Shown: positions 16,623 to 28,040, counted from the stretch's first letter. The stretch is 64,000 nucleotides of DNA from CAVUMR01 sp963742715 (GCA_963742715.1 CAVUMR010000003.1:1178001-1242000); one strand, 5' to 3'. The notes: a model not told the origin generated them from the sequence alone. Made by a program: numbers and translations.

Positions 16623-18548
16623 ATGCCGTTGATCTCCCGGTTCGCCACTCCCATCGCGACCGCCCTGGGCGTCGTCCTGTTCATGGACGTACTGCGGGTA
16701 TGGCTGCCGTCGCTGATCACGGTGTACGGCGTGGCCGCGCAGACACCGCCGGAACGGATCGGCGCGTTCGCGCTCGCGTGCTTCGCCACCGGGCTGCTGG
16801 CCGCACCCGCCGCCGGCCGGCTCGGCGTCCGGCGGGTGGCGCTGGCCGGCGCCGTGGTGCTCGCGGTGGGCCGGCTCGGCCTGCAGGCGACCGACGGCGG
16901 AAAGCCGCAGCTGTACGTGGCGACAGCAGCGCTGATCGGCGGGGTGGCCTGGCTCGTCGCGGTCGCCACCGCCGGCCCGGTCGGTGCCACCGACTCGTAC
17001 GGTCCGGCACCGGCTGTCGTCGCCGGGCTGGCGGCCAGCACGGTGCTGCACGCCGCACTCGGCACCCACGGGCTCGCGTGGCGGTCCGGCCTGTGGCCGT
17101 GGCTCGCCGTTGTCGAGCTGTCCCTGGCATTCCTTGCCGCGGCGTCGATCCGGCCGATCGAGCCATTCGTCGGTACCCCGGCGCGCGCCCGGTTCTGGGC
17201 GTCGATCGGACCGGCGCTGCTGCTCTCCGGCGTACTGACCGGCTCGGTCGCGCGCGCCGCGGCGAGCTCCTGGCCGGCCGCACTGTCGGTACCGCTGGTC
17301 TGCGCGGCCGGGGTGTTCGCGGTGCTCCTCGCCGCCCGACCGGAACTGGCCGGACCAGCCCCGGTGCCCGCGCTCGTACTGGTTGCCGCAGTCGGCGTCA
17401 GTGCCTTCGCCACCACCGGGCACACCGACCTTCACGGCCTCGCCCCGTGGTACGCGGTCGTCGCGCAGGCACTCGGCGCCATCGCGCTCGGCGGCTGCCT
17501 CGGCCGGGCCACGGCGTTCCCGCAGCGTTCCGGTACCAGCACCCGGCGCGGGTTCGCCGCGGCCGGCGGGTTGCTCGGCTTCACGGTCGGCGCGTTCGGC
17601 TTCTACGCGGCGTACGACGCGGATCTGGGCGTACCGAACGGCATCTTCCTGCTGCTGGCGGCCGCGGCGGTGGCGTTGGCCGCGAACCCGGTGTGGCGGG
17701 TCACCGCGCCGATGGCGCCGGGCGCCGCGCGGCCGATAGGTCGACCGCGCCGCCAACTGGCCGTCATCGCCGCACTCGCGGTGCTCGCGGCCGGGATCGG
17801 TGTGGCGTCGGTACTCGCGCACCGGCCGGACCCACGGCCGGCGACCGCGACCGGCACCTTCCGGCTCGTCACGTACAACATCCGGATGGGCTTCGACCTG
17901 CGCGGACGGTTCGGTCCGGAGGCGCTGGCGCAGGTGATCGCCGCGCAGCGGCCGGACGTGGTGCTGCTCAACGAGGTCGACCGCGGCTGGTTCCTCAACG
18001 GCGGCGCGGACGATCTGGCGCTGATCGCCGAACGGTTGCACATGCGGTACTGGTTCGCCCCGGCCGCCGACCAGGTGTGGGGCGACGCGATCCTGACGAA
18101 CCTGCCGATCCGCTCGGTGCGCGGCGTACCCCTACCGGATGAGGGACCGACCGGGGCGGGTGCGATCGGGGCGGTGATCTCGGTCGGCGGCGCGGACGTG
18201 GTCGTGGTCGCCACCCATCTGCAGCCGGCGTCCGGCACGCCACCGATCGCGCAGGTCCGGGCCGCGACCGCGCTGGTCCGCGAGCTGTCGGCGGGTGGGC
18301 TGCCGGCGGTGCTGGCCGGCGACCTGAACAGCGAACCCGGCTCGCCCGCGCTCGCCGCGTTCGCCGGCGCCGGGCTGGCCGACGCGCTGGCCGCGGACCG
18401 GCCGCTGTACACCGACCCGTCGGACCGCCCGACGCAGCAGATCGATCATGTTCTGGCAACATCGGACGTGACCGCCCGGCAGGTGGTGGTGCCGCGATCC
18501 ACCGCGTCGGACCACCTGGCGGTGGCGGTGACCCTGGAGGTGCGGTGA
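16623..18548 (+). CDS. Polytopic membrane protein with C-terminal endonuclease/exonuclease/phosphatase domain
   Basis: 641 residues. Residues about 1-400 contain ten or so hydrophobic helices. Residues about 413-641 are an EEP-fold catalytic domain: TYNIRMG, LLNEVDRG (metal Glu), a His in TLQP-like VVATHLQP, GDLNSEPGS (Asp/Asn) and terminal SDHLAVAV (Asp-His). All expected catalytic residues are present, so it should hydrolyse phosphodiesters or phosphates, probably on the outer membrane face. The substrate (lipid, sugar phosphate or nucleic acid) is unknown. I start at the ATG at 16623, just before the first helix; the open frame upstream looks non-coding. It overlaps the lactone oxidase gene by four bases (GTGA). 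Confidence 0.82.
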   Translation: MPLISRFATPIATALGVVLFMDVLRVWLPSLITVYGVAAQTPPERIGAFALACFATGLLAAPAAGRLGVRRVALAGAVVLAVGRLGLQATDGGKPQLYVATAALIGGVAWLVAVATAGPVGATDSYGPAPAVVAGLAASTVLHAALGTHGLAWRSGLWPWLAVVELSLAFLAAASIRPIEPFVGTPARARFWASIGPALLLSGVLTGSVARAAASSWPAALSVPLVCAAGVFAVLLAARPELAGPAPVPALVLVAAVGVSAFATTGHTDLHGLAPWYAVVAQALGAIALGGCLGRATAFPQRSGTSTRRGFAAAGGLLGFTVGAFGFYAAYDADLGVPNGIFLLLAAAAVALAANPVWRVTAPMAPGAARPIGRPRRQLAVIAALAVLAAGIGVASVLAHRPDPRPATATGTFRLVTYNIRMGFDLRGRFGPEALAQVIAAQRPDVVLLNEVDRGWFLNGGADDLALIAERLHMRYWFAPAADQVWGDAILTNLPIRSVRGVPLPDEGPTGAGAIGAVISVGGADVVVVATHLQPASGTPPIAQVRAATALVRELSAGGLPAVLAGDLNSEPGSPALAAFAGAGLADALAADRPLYTDPSDRPTQQIDHVLATSDVTARQVVVPRSTASDHLAVAVTLEVR

Positions 18549-19879
18549 CTGTGGACCCCGTGACCGCGGGCGCGACCCGAGTGGACTGGCGCAACTGGGC
18601 CGGCAACCAGGAAGCCGCCGCGGCGCGGGTGGTACGCCCGGCCAGCCGGGACGAGATCGTGGCCACCGTGCGGTCCGCCCGCGACGACGGGTTACGGGTC
18701 AAGGCGGTCGGCTCCGGCCACTCGTTCACGGCCGTGGCCGTCACCGACGGGGTCCGGGTCTCCCTCGACCAGTACAGCGGCCTGGTCAGCGCGGATCGTG
18801 CCGAGCGGCGGGTGACGGTACGGGCGGGGATGCCGCTGTACCGGCTGAACGAGCTGCTCGCCGATCTCGGCCTGGCGCTGCCGAACCTCGGCGACATCGA
18901 CCGGCAGACCGTCGCCGGCGCGATCGCCACCGGTACGCACGGCAGCGGCGCCCGGCTCGGCGGGCTCGCCACCTTCGTCGAGGAACTGGAGCTGGTCACC
19001 GGCTCCGGCGAGGTGGTGCGGTGTTCCGCGACCGAACGGCCGGACGTGTTCGCGGCCGCCCGGGTCGGGCTCGGCGCACTCGGCATCGTCACCGAGGTGA
19101 CGCTGCGCTGCGTGGACCTGTTCGCGCTGCACGCCGACGAGCGACCGATGCCGCTGGCCACCGCGCTGGCCGAACTGGACGACCTGGCCGGTTCCAACGA
19201 CCACCTGGACCTGTACTGGTTCCCGTACACCGACCGCGCGCTGGTCAAGCGGAACAACCGGATGTCCGCCGACGAGCCGCCGCGGCCGCTTAGCCGGTTC
19301 CGTGGCTGGCTCGACGACGAACTGCTGGCCAATCAGGTGTACGGGATGGTGTGCGGGCTCGGGCGCCGGCTCCCCCGGCTGGTACCGCGGCTGAACGCGC
19401 TGTCGGCGCGGGCGCTGTCCGCGCGTACCTACTCGGACCGCTCCGACCGGGTGCTGTGTTCACCGCGACGGGTGCGGTTCGTGGAGATGGAGTACGGGAT
19501 TCCCCGAGCCGCGCTGGCCGAGGCGTTCGCCGGGCTGCAACGCGCTGTGTCGGAGTGCGGGATCCCGGTCGCGTTCCCCATCGAGGTACGGGTGGCCGCG
19601 GCCGACAACGTGTGGCTGTCCACCGCGTACGACCGGGACTCGGCGTACCTCGCGGTGCACCAGTACGCCGGCATGCCGTACCAGCCGTACTTCGACGCGG
19701 TGGAGCAGGTGATGATCGCGCTGGACGGTCGGCCGCACTGGGGGAAGTTGCACAGCCAGGACGCGTCGATGCTGCGCTCGCGGTACCCGCGCTTCGACGA
19801 CTTCCTGGCCGTGCGCGACCAACTCGACCCGGATCGGCTGTTCGCGAACGCGTACACCGAGCAGGTTCTGGGCGTCTGA
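18545..19879 (+). CDS. FAD-dependent sugar-1,4-lactone oxidase (D-arabinono/L-gulono type)
   Basis: 444 residues. The N-terminal FAD-binding type-4 domain shows KAVGSGHSF (flavin contact) and ATGTHGSGA. The C-terminal ALO domain ends with RPHWGKLHSQD, the HWxK motif of aldonolactone oxidases, and a final DPDRLFANAYTEQVLG. Family members oxidise sugar lactones or alditols to ascorbate-like products with O2 or another acceptor. The exact substrate is unknown. The GTG start overlaps the stop of the upstream EEP membrane protein, so the two are co-translated. This hints at a linked role at the cell envelope (inference). Confidence 0.88.
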   Translation: MTVDPVTAGATRVDWRNWAGNQEAAAARVVRPASRDEIVATVRSARDDGLRVKAVGSGHSFTAVAVTDGVRVSLDQYSGLVSADRAERRVTVRAGMPLYRLNELLADLGLALPNLGDIDRQTVAGAIATGTHGSGARLGGLATFVEELELVTGSGEVVRCSATERPDVFAAARVGLGALGIVTEVTLRCVDLFALHADERPMPLATALAELDDLAGSNDHLDLYWFPYTDRALVKRNNRMSADEPPRPLSRFRGWLDDELLANQVYGMVCGLGRRLPRLVPRLNALSARALSARTYSDRSDRVLCSPRRVRFVEMEYGIPRAALAEAFAGLQRAVSECGIPVAFPIEVRVAAADNVWLSTAYDRDSAYLAVHQYAGMPYQPYFDAVEQVMIALDGRPHWGKLHSQDASMLRSRYPRFDDFLAVRDQLDPDRLFANAYTEQVLGV

Positions 19880-19888
19880 CTTTCCTGT

Positions 19889-20042
19889 CGGGGCGCGCTC
19901 TCTTGCCGGGGCGCGATCATTTTCCGGGACGCGCTCATTTGCCGGGACGCGCTCATTTGCCGGGACGCGCTCATTTGCCGGGACGCGCTCTTTTGCCGGC
20001 GCGCGCTCTTTTGCCGGGACGCGCTCTTTTGCCGGGACGCGC
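19889..20042. repeat. 18-bp tandem repeat downstream of lactone oxidase
   Basis: About eight copies of an 18-bp unit (ccgggacgcgctcatttg and variants) start 10 bp after the oxidase stop and end 58 bp before the topA stop. It sits between convergent genes. There is no inverted symmetry strong enough to call a terminator. Confidence 0.88.
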
Positions 20043-20099
20043 CGTGGGCTGACCGCGCGACCGTGCGCGGACGATCCCGTGGCGCGCGCGGGCCGGTCG

Positions 20100-22829
<2,730 letters not shown>

Positions 22830-22844
22830 GGTACTCCAGTTCAC

Positions 22845-22938
22845 GTACTCAACTCAGGCGGCCTTAAGTCAAGCGATCTCACTTAAGCGGACTTGACTCA
22901 AGCTCTTAATTCGGTCGTGACTCAAGGTCTTCAACTTC
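22845..22938. promoter_or_regulatory. topA upstream region with repeated ACTTAAG/ACTCAAG words
   Basis: Just upstream of topA the sequence becomes AT-richer and repeats ttaagtcaag, cacttaagcg, gactcaagc and gactcaagg on both strands. These could be promoter or operator elements of topA. No experimentally known motif is recognised. Confidence 0.3.
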
Positions 22939-23220
22939 AGGTGGTCTGGCTTATGTGGTCTGGCTCGGGTGGTCTTTGGTCGTGCGGTCTGGCTCAGGTG
23001 GTCTGGCTTATGTGGTCTGGCTCGGGTGGTCTTTGGTCGTGCGGTCTGGCTCAGGTGGTCTTTGGTCGTGTGGTCTTTGGTCGTGCGGTCTTTGGTCGTG
23101 CGGTCTTTGGTCGTGCGGTCTTTGCTCGGGTGGTCTTTGCTCGGGTGGTCTTTGCTCGGGTGGTCTTTGCTCGGGTGGTCTTTGCTCGGGTGGTGTGGCT
23201 ATGTGGTCTAGCTCGTGCGG
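22939..23220. repeat. 14/15-bp minisatellite upstream of topA
   Basis: Nearly 20 copies of a unit such as gtggtctttgctcgg (15 bp) or gtggtctggctcgg (14 bp), including a 57-bp higher-order unit present twice at the left end. All three plus-strand frames stay open because of the repeat. The predicted peptides are monotonous (VVFARVVFAR), so I do not call a gene. Confidence 0.9.
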
Positions 23221-23735
23221 TCCAGCTCTGGTGATCGTCTAATCAAGGCCCCGACTCGGTGGCGACTCGGTAGCCCAACTCGGTTCGGCCTCGACTCGGG
23301 TTGCCCCGACTCTTGGTGGCCATTCAGGTGGCCCGGTTCGCTGCGTCGCCGTGGCGGCACTGCCCCGGTCCGGTTGTCCAACGTAGCGCGACCACCAAGT
23401 GGCACGTTGCATTCACGTAGGCGACCGCCACGCCGGTGTGTCACGTCACCCCCGGGGACGGTACCCCCTGCATGACGCCGATAGCCACGCAGCCGCTTCA
23501 TGCCACAGTGTCCGAGTTACCTCCTGGTAGGTGAATTCCTGATCACTGTAATGGATCTCGTCGAAGGCATGATCGGCGATAACGAAACCTGCCTGACCAG
23601 GGCCGATAGTCCGTCGATAGCGACAGCGGACCGGTTGCCGCGACCACCCCCCTTAGTCGCAGCGGCGCAACTGTCCGGTCGTTTACGGCGAACACTCGGT
23701 TCCGACCGCCCCAACTGGCTCGTTTCGCCCGGGCA
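23221..23735. other. Gene-free stretch
   Basis: About 500 bp with stops in the likely frames and no protein that looks real. GC is lower than in the surrounding genes. It contains short repeats of gactcgg (23250-23320). No RNA gene was recognised. Confidence 0.5.
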
Positions 23736-23973
23736 CCGCGGGCTCCCTCCAACCGGCATCGGCCCGCGGATCTGTGGGCTCACCGCTGGTTCCGGCCATC
23801 GCCGCTGGCTGCCACCGGCCTCGCCGTCGGGGTTCGGCCGCCTACCGTGGCGCCATCGCGGGTTGCCCCGATCGGTGTCGGCCCGCGGATCTGTGGGCTC
23901 ACCGCTGGTTCCGGCCATCACCGCTGGCTGCGACCGGCCTCGTGGAGTCGGGTTTGGCGTCTACCGCGGCGGC
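23736..23973. repeat. 119-bp direct duplication
   Basis: Two consecutive copies with a 119-bp period. The best-conserved core (23761-23822 and 23880-23941) differs at about two positions. The right copy runs into the 3' end of the next minus-strand gene and contains its stop codon, so the left copy looks like a duplicated downstream flank. Confidence 0.8.
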
Positions 23974-24737
23974 CATTCTTCAGCCGGCGCCGCGGCCGGG
24001 CGCCCGCCGATCAGCTCGGCCAGCCGACGCAGTCGGCGACGACCGATGATCCGGTACGCCGGACCCCCGGCGCGGGGTCCGAGTAGTACCGCCGGCAGTC
24101 CCGCCCCGCTCAGGGCACCGCCGATCGGCTCCCAACACCCGTGGTCGGACTCGCCGAGCCGAAGCTGGAAGCTGGACTGGTCGTACCGGCCGCCCGCGAT
24201 CGCCCACAGTCGCAACCGCGGCCCGTCGAGGCTGAAGCCGGCCGGCGGCGCCTTGATGGCACCTCGCAACCAGCGCGTGGCAAGCGGGGACAGAACCGCG
24301 GAGAAGGCGGTACGCACGCCCAGGTGACCTTCCACGGTCACCACCTGCTCGCCGCGTACGCCCCGATCCGCGAATGCCGCGAGCAGCGCGTCCACCCGCC
24401 ACTGGTCCTCCACGACGATCGACACCCGGGCGGTACCGCCCATCCGTACCACCTGGCCGGCCCCGGCGAGGAGCCCTTCCAGCTGGTACGGGTGCGGCGC
24501 CGAGAGGTCGGCGTCGAACAGGGAGAGCTGGCCGCCGTTCATGACCGGCCGCGGTTCGGTGCCGGGTGGGCACTCCGGCCGTGGTGGCGTGCCCGGCCGG
24601 GTGTCCGGCCGCGGCTCGGTGTCCGGCCAGCTGTCCGGCCGCGGCTCGGTGTCCGGCCGGCTGTCCGGCCGTGGCTCGGTGTCCGGCCGGCTGTCAGGCC
24701 GGTCGGGAGGCTGGTGCCCACGGCCCGGTTCAGGCAC
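23961..24737 (-). CDS. Hypothetical protein with Pro/Asp repeat N-terminus
   Basis: 258 residues if read from the GTG at 24737, whose codon lies just before the lipoprotein stop (overlap 8 bp, coupled). Residues 1-65 are a low-complexity RPDSRPDTEP repeat. From residue 66 (MNGGQLSLFDADL, ATG at 24542) it becomes an ordinary globular alpha/beta protein with no cysteine-rich or membrane part. The ATG at 24542 lacks a clear ribosome site, whereas GAGG lies 9 nt before the GTG, so I report the longer form. No family is recognised. It follows the lipoprotein gene in one operon. Confidence 0.6.
   Translation of the reverse strand: MPEPGRGHQPPDRPDSRPDTEPRPDSRPDTEPRPDSWPDTEPRPDTRPGTPPRPECPPGTEPRPVMNGGQLSLFDADLSAPHPYQLEGLLAGAGQVVRMGGTARVSIVVEDQWRVDALLAAFADRGVRGEQVVTVEGHLGVRTAFSAVLSPLATRWLRGAIKAPPAGFSLDGPRLRLWAIAGGRYDQSSFQLRLGESDHGCWEPIGGALSGAGLPAVLLGPRAGGPAYRIIGRRRLRRLAELIGGRPAAAPAEEWPPR
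24600..24705. repeat. 30-bp in-frame tandem repeat
   Basis: About three and a half copies of a 30-bp unit built on gtgtccggcc, coding RPDSRPDTEP in the minus-strand protein. Confidence 0.8.
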
Positions 24738-25260
24738 ATTCCGGCGCCTCGTCGAACGCCTGCTGCAGCTCCGTCGACGACAGGTTGTCGGTGTCGAGGG
24801 TGCTCTGGTCGTACTGCTTGTTCAGCTGGTCCATCGCGGCGACGACGCCGTCGTAAAAATGCGTCGCGTTTGTGGTCGGCAGCGAGTCGACGGAACGGCG
24901 GGCCCGACCGTAGGAATCACGGGCACCGGACAGTACGTCGACGAACTTCCGGGCAATATCGGCGCCACCGTCGACGTCCGGTACCCCGGCCTTCTTGACC
25001 TTCTCCTGCGCCGTACCGCTGGCGCGTTCAGCCCCGGACAGCAGGCTGACGATGTTGCTCTTAGCCTGTGCCGCACTGGTGGCGTTCGCCATTTGCTGTT
25101 GTGCTCGACTGGTGAGGGAGCCGATCTCGCTGGACCAGGGCGCAAGTGCCTGGCATACCTCCGCCGCCCAGGTCCGTGGCGCGACTCCGTCGGTACCGCA
25201 GCCGGCCAGGACAACGACAACGGCTACTCCGGCGAGTATCCGGCGAACGCTCTGAACCAC
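24730..25260 (-). CDS. Putative lipoprotein
   Basis: 176 residues. The N-terminus VQSVRRILAGVAVVVVLAGC has a lipobox (L-A-G-C20), so after lipidation it should sit on the outer face of the membrane. The mature part is helical and polar, with two further cysteines: C36 in AAEVCQAL and one near the C-terminus in PECA. There is no recognised enzymatic motif. TAGCGT 6 nt before the GTG start, with no ribosome site, suggests a leaderless transcript. The next gene overlaps its end by 8 bp. Function unknown. Confidence 0.72.
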   Translation of the reverse strand: MVQSVRRILAGVAVVVVLAGCGTDGVAPRTWAAEVCQALAPWSSEIGSLTSRAQQQMANATSAAQAKSNIVSLLSGAERASGTAQEKVKKAGVPDVDGGADIARKFVDVLSGARDSYGRARRSVDSLPTTNATHFYDGVVAAMDQLNKQYDQSTLDTDNLSSTELQQAFDEAPECA

Positions 25261-25517
25261 GCGAGAACGCTAGCTAATAGGTGGCCGTACTGGACACTCC
25301 GACGCGACCGGCCCGCCGCAGCCACCGCCGCGGTTCGTCCCCACGGCGCCCCGACGTGGGCACCTTGGCACCGCACCGGCGTCGTCCGCGTCAAGCACCC
25401 CGCCCGCGGCTCCGCACCCCACATCCCGTCCGCGGCGCCGCATCCCGCCCGCCGCCCCGGCGCCGTCCGCCTCAGCGCCCGGCCTGCGGGTCCGCGCCCG
25501 GCCGCCGCGCCCGCCGC
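25261..25517. other. Intergenic spacer
   Basis: Very GC-rich, with Pro/Arg-type low complexity in every frame. It contains the promoter of the lipoprotein (TAGCGT at 25267-25272, minus strand). No gene was seen. Confidence 0.4.
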
Positions 25518-26351
25518 TCAGCGCGCCGCGGTCGGCACGGCGGCCCGGACGTAGCCGCGCAACTGACTGATCGTCACTCCGGTGTCCGGCCGGCGAGCCA
25601 GCAGATCCTGGGTGGCGGCCGCCCGACGAGCCGCGCCGGCCGCGCGTGCGGCGGAGACCGCGTCCAGCACCTCCGTGCCGAGCTTCTCGCGATCCAGGTC
25701 GGACACCTCCCGCAGGATCACCTGGCAAACCGACCCGGCGCCGTCCACCGCAACCGAGACCCGGCCGCCGGCCGCCTCGGCGGTGAAGCGAAGATCCCCG
25801 GCCGCACCCGGCCCGGCCGCATCCTGCCCGATCCCGCCCAGCCCGGCGGCACCTGGCCGAGGCGTGCCATGCGCGGCACGCATCGCCGCATGCACCGTTT
25901 CGCAATAGGTCGACATCGCCTCGATCGCCGCACGGAGCTGAGCTGACGTGATGGGCGACTGCGCGCCGCCCCCTGCACGGGAGACCTGATCCTCTGGGTC
26001 GACGGCATCACGGTGACCTTTCGACCGCGCCACGGGCACGGCGGACAGCAGCTGACTCCGAACCTCGGCTTCCACGTCCGGCATGCCGAACACCTCGTCC
26101 AACAACTCCTGCCGGCGCTCTGTCGCGATCCGCTGCCCGGCTCGAAGGGCCTCGGTCAGGCGATCTCCGGCGGCTGCGGTCGTGTACCGATCGAGCAGGT
26201 CCTCAGGCAGCCGAAGCTCGGTGATCGTGTCGTCCGTGAGGACTGTCAGGGCGATCCGACTCTCCTTCATCAGGACGTCCACCCGCGTCTCCGCGAGCAT
26301 CCTCTGACAGTCCGTTACCCGGTCCACCATCGCCTGTGCCTCCATCCGCAC
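25518..26351 (-). CDS. Double YbaB/EbfC-like domain protein
   Basis: 277 residues. Residues about 1-90 (helix, ESRIALTVLTDDTITELRLPEDLL, helix) and about 180-260 (LRFTAEAAGGRVSVAVDGAGSVCQVIL, helix) both have the helix-three strands-helix order of YbaB. A flexible Gly/Ala-rich segment (about 115-180) joins them. Two fused YbaB units would form an intramolecular pseudo-dimer. It is the last gene of a four-gene set with EspC-like, WXG100-like and membrane proteins, so a role in handling type VII substrates is likely (inference). Three ATGs (26351, 26345, 26330) compete as start. Confidence 0.65.
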   Translation of the reverse strand: MRMEAQAMVDRVTDCQRMLAETRVDVLMKESRIALTVLTDDTITELRLPEDLLDRYTTAAAGDRLTEALRAGQRIATERRQELLDEVFGMPDVEAEVRSQLLSAVPVARSKGHRDAVDPEDQVSRAGGGAQSPITSAQLRAAIEAMSTYCETVHAAMRAAHGTPRPGAAGLGGIGQDAAGPGAAGDLRFTAEAAGGRVSVAVDGAGSVCQVILREVSDLDREKLGTEVLDAVSAARAAGAARRAAATQDLLARRPDTGVTISQLRGYVRAAVPTAAR

Positions 26352-26360
26352 GTCTGCGGC

Positions 26361-26894
26361 TCAGCCGCACGTCTGCCGTCGGATAAGCGCGACCCCACCG
26401 GTCTTCGCCGAGATCCCGTCCACCTCTTCCGCGGACAACCCCGGCTCGCCACTCCCGCCGTCGACGTCCATCGTCCAGTTGTCGCCGTAGATGAGGGCGC
26501 CATGACATTTCGCCAGGGCGTCGATGACCGCACGGTGGCCGTCGATCGGTTTGTCGTACACGTGAAGCAGATACACGAAGCTCTCGCCCTGCCGCTCCAC
26601 CCGGCACACCATTGACGTGGAGGTTTCCATGGTGGCTTCGCAGGGCATGCCGGCAGAAGCCACCGTGGCACGTAGCTCAGCTACGCGTTGGTAGCGCCGG
26701 TCCGGCTGGCTCGTACCCTCAAAGGGATCGGCCTGGTCGAGTCCATCCCGTTTACCGTCCTGGTACGCATCGTGCTCCCAGAGGAAACCGGTCACCATGA
26801 AATAGACGACGAGTAGCAGTGTCGAGACGAACTCGGTACGCCTCGATCTGAATGCGGGATTCAGGCCACCGAGATTGGCAACCAGCGGTCCCAT
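26361..26894 (-). CDS. Small membrane-anchored protein in a type VII cassette
   Basis: 177 residues. One hydrophobic helix (STLLLVVYFMVTGFLW, about 24-39) follows a short basic N-terminus. The rest is a soluble outer or inner domain with cysteines in GMPCEA, SMVCRVER and AKCHGAL and at the C-terminus (QTCG). The four cysteines could form two disulfides if the domain is extracellular. The ATG at 26894 overlaps the preceding WXG100-like gene by 34 bp; a GTG at 26828 would avoid the overlap. No family is recognised. Confidence 0.6.
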   Translation of the reverse strand: MGPLVANLGGLNPAFRSRRTEFVSTLLLVVYFMVTGFLWEHDAYQDGKRDGLDQADPFEGTSQPDRRYQRVAELRATVASAGMPCEATMETSTSMVCRVERQGESFVYLLHVYDKPIDGHRAVIDALAKCHGALIYGDNWTMDVDGGSGEPGLSAEEVDGISAKTGGVALIRRQTCG

Positions 26895-27547
26895 TCGTTT
26901 ACCTCCGGTTCAGGTCGCGGTAGTCGCAGTGAGTTGGTCCGATTGAAGGCGGCAAGCGGCTGGGACAGCTCCTTCCAACCGATTCTCGACGCGGCCGCGT
27001 CGAGATCCTCGAGTACCTGCGCGAATTCGTTCATCAGCTCAAACAGGTCCTTACCGAAGCCCACAGCGGCACCGCCGATGCCGGCCGCCAGCACGGGGGC
27101 GACAAATTCCCCGCCGAGGACCGCGGCACCCGCTCCGTACCACGCCAGGGCGAGAAACGTCGCAGCCTCGCGGGCATGTACGACGGCGTCTGCCGTCTGC
27201 TCGAGCACATCGGCCAGCTCGTCCATCACCCCGCTCAGACCGGCACCGTGGTCGCCCGGCCCGAGCAACTTCTCCCGGTACACCGTCAAATAGCGGTCGA
27301 AGGCCTCGAAGGCCGGGCCGCGCCAGTGGTCGCTCACCTCGTTGCGCGCGATGGCCAGGCGGTCGCCGACTGATCGGACCGCGCCGGCACAGGCACGCCA
27401 CTGGTCGGCTGCGAGTCGCAACTCCATGGGGTTGCCGTGCAGCCCCAGAACAATGTCGTTCGGGTCTTCGACCCCGGCCAGGCGAGCACCGTAGGACCAG
27501 AACGCCTCAACCGGAAGCGTGAACAGGTTCGTTTCGAAATCGGTCAT
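26861..27547 (-). CDS. WXG100-like type VII substrate candidate
   Basis: 228 residues. HWRGPAFEAFDRYLTVY (near 93) has the W-x-G turn and following helix of WXG100 proteins. It is flanked by helices containing the conserved pattern LRLAADQWRACAGAVRSVGD. A second half includes a glycine-rich hydrophobic stretch (about 128-165) that could insert in a membrane. The ATG overlaps the stop of the EspC-like gene (ATGA). It matches in role the 254-residue protein at 6515-7279. The toxin or effector nature of the C-terminal half cannot be judged. Confidence 0.68.
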   Translation of the reverse strand: MTDFETNLFTLPVEAFWSYGARLAGVEDPNDIVLGLHGNPMELRLAADQWRACAGAVRSVGDRLAIARNEVSDHWRGPAFEAFDRYLTVYREKLLGPGDHGAGLSGVMDELADVLEQTADAVVHAREAATFLALAWYGAGAAVLGGEFVAPVLAAGIGGAAVGFGKDLFELMNEFAQVLEDLDAAASRIGWKELSQPLAAFNRTNSLRLPRPEPEVNEWDRWLPISVA

Positions 27548-27873
27548 GAGTCGTCAAGCTCCCGGGTCTGTATCGCTTGGAAGCGCTCCGCCTCGTCCTC
27601 CTCGGTGACGCCATACAACCGCCACACGTGATCGAGGGTGGCCGCGATTCCGCGCAGCACCTCCTCGGCATCACTGTTCAGCTTCCGCACCTGCTGCCAA
27701 CTCGCGTTGTATTCCTGCAACAGCCTCTTGCCAGAGGACAGGATCGTCGGAAACATGCCCCGACCGAGATCGAGTGGGACCAGACGTTGACCGACCTCAC
27801 CAAGGTCGTCGGCGCCCTGCCCAATTCGACGTTGGCACACGTCAAGCGCTTCCAGTTGCACCTCTATACCCAT
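27544..27873 (-). CDS. EspC-like type VII secretion target
   Basis: 109 residues, a helical hairpin of the usual ESX-substrate size. LDVCQRRIGQGADDLGEVGQRL forms helix one. Helix two ends with LDHVWRLYGVTEEDEAERF, where YGVTE is the Y-x-x-x-D/E export motif. It is the first gene of a four-gene operon (this, WXG100-like, membrane protein, double YbaB). A GGGAGG-type ribosome site lies upstream. The DnaA-box pair at 28041-28071 lies in its promoter region. Confidence 0.68.
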   Translation of the reverse strand: MGIEVQLEALDVCQRRIGQGADDLGEVGQRLVPLDLGRGMFPTILSSGKRLLQEYNASWQQVRKLNSDAEEVLRGIAATLDHVWRLYGVTEEDEAERFQAIQTRELDDS

Positions 27874-28040
27874 GCTGCCTCACCGCCTCCCGTTCATAAA
27901 CGCGCACCATGCTCCTCCGCAGCACTGTCGTGCCACGGAACACCATGGAACTGAATGAATCCCCGTTGTGCGGAGCGGCCGCCGACGCATGAGGACCGTA
28001 GCTGTCCACCGGTACCCAAGGCAATTGTTCCTGTTCAGCC

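Noticed and set aside
22939..23220. CRISPR array
   Set aside because: The units are contiguous 14/15-bp repeats with no unique spacers and no cas genes nearby.
22893..23234. Repeated VVFGRAV-type proteins on the plus strand
   Set aside because: All three frames stay open because of the repeat. There is no ribosome site or natural composition.
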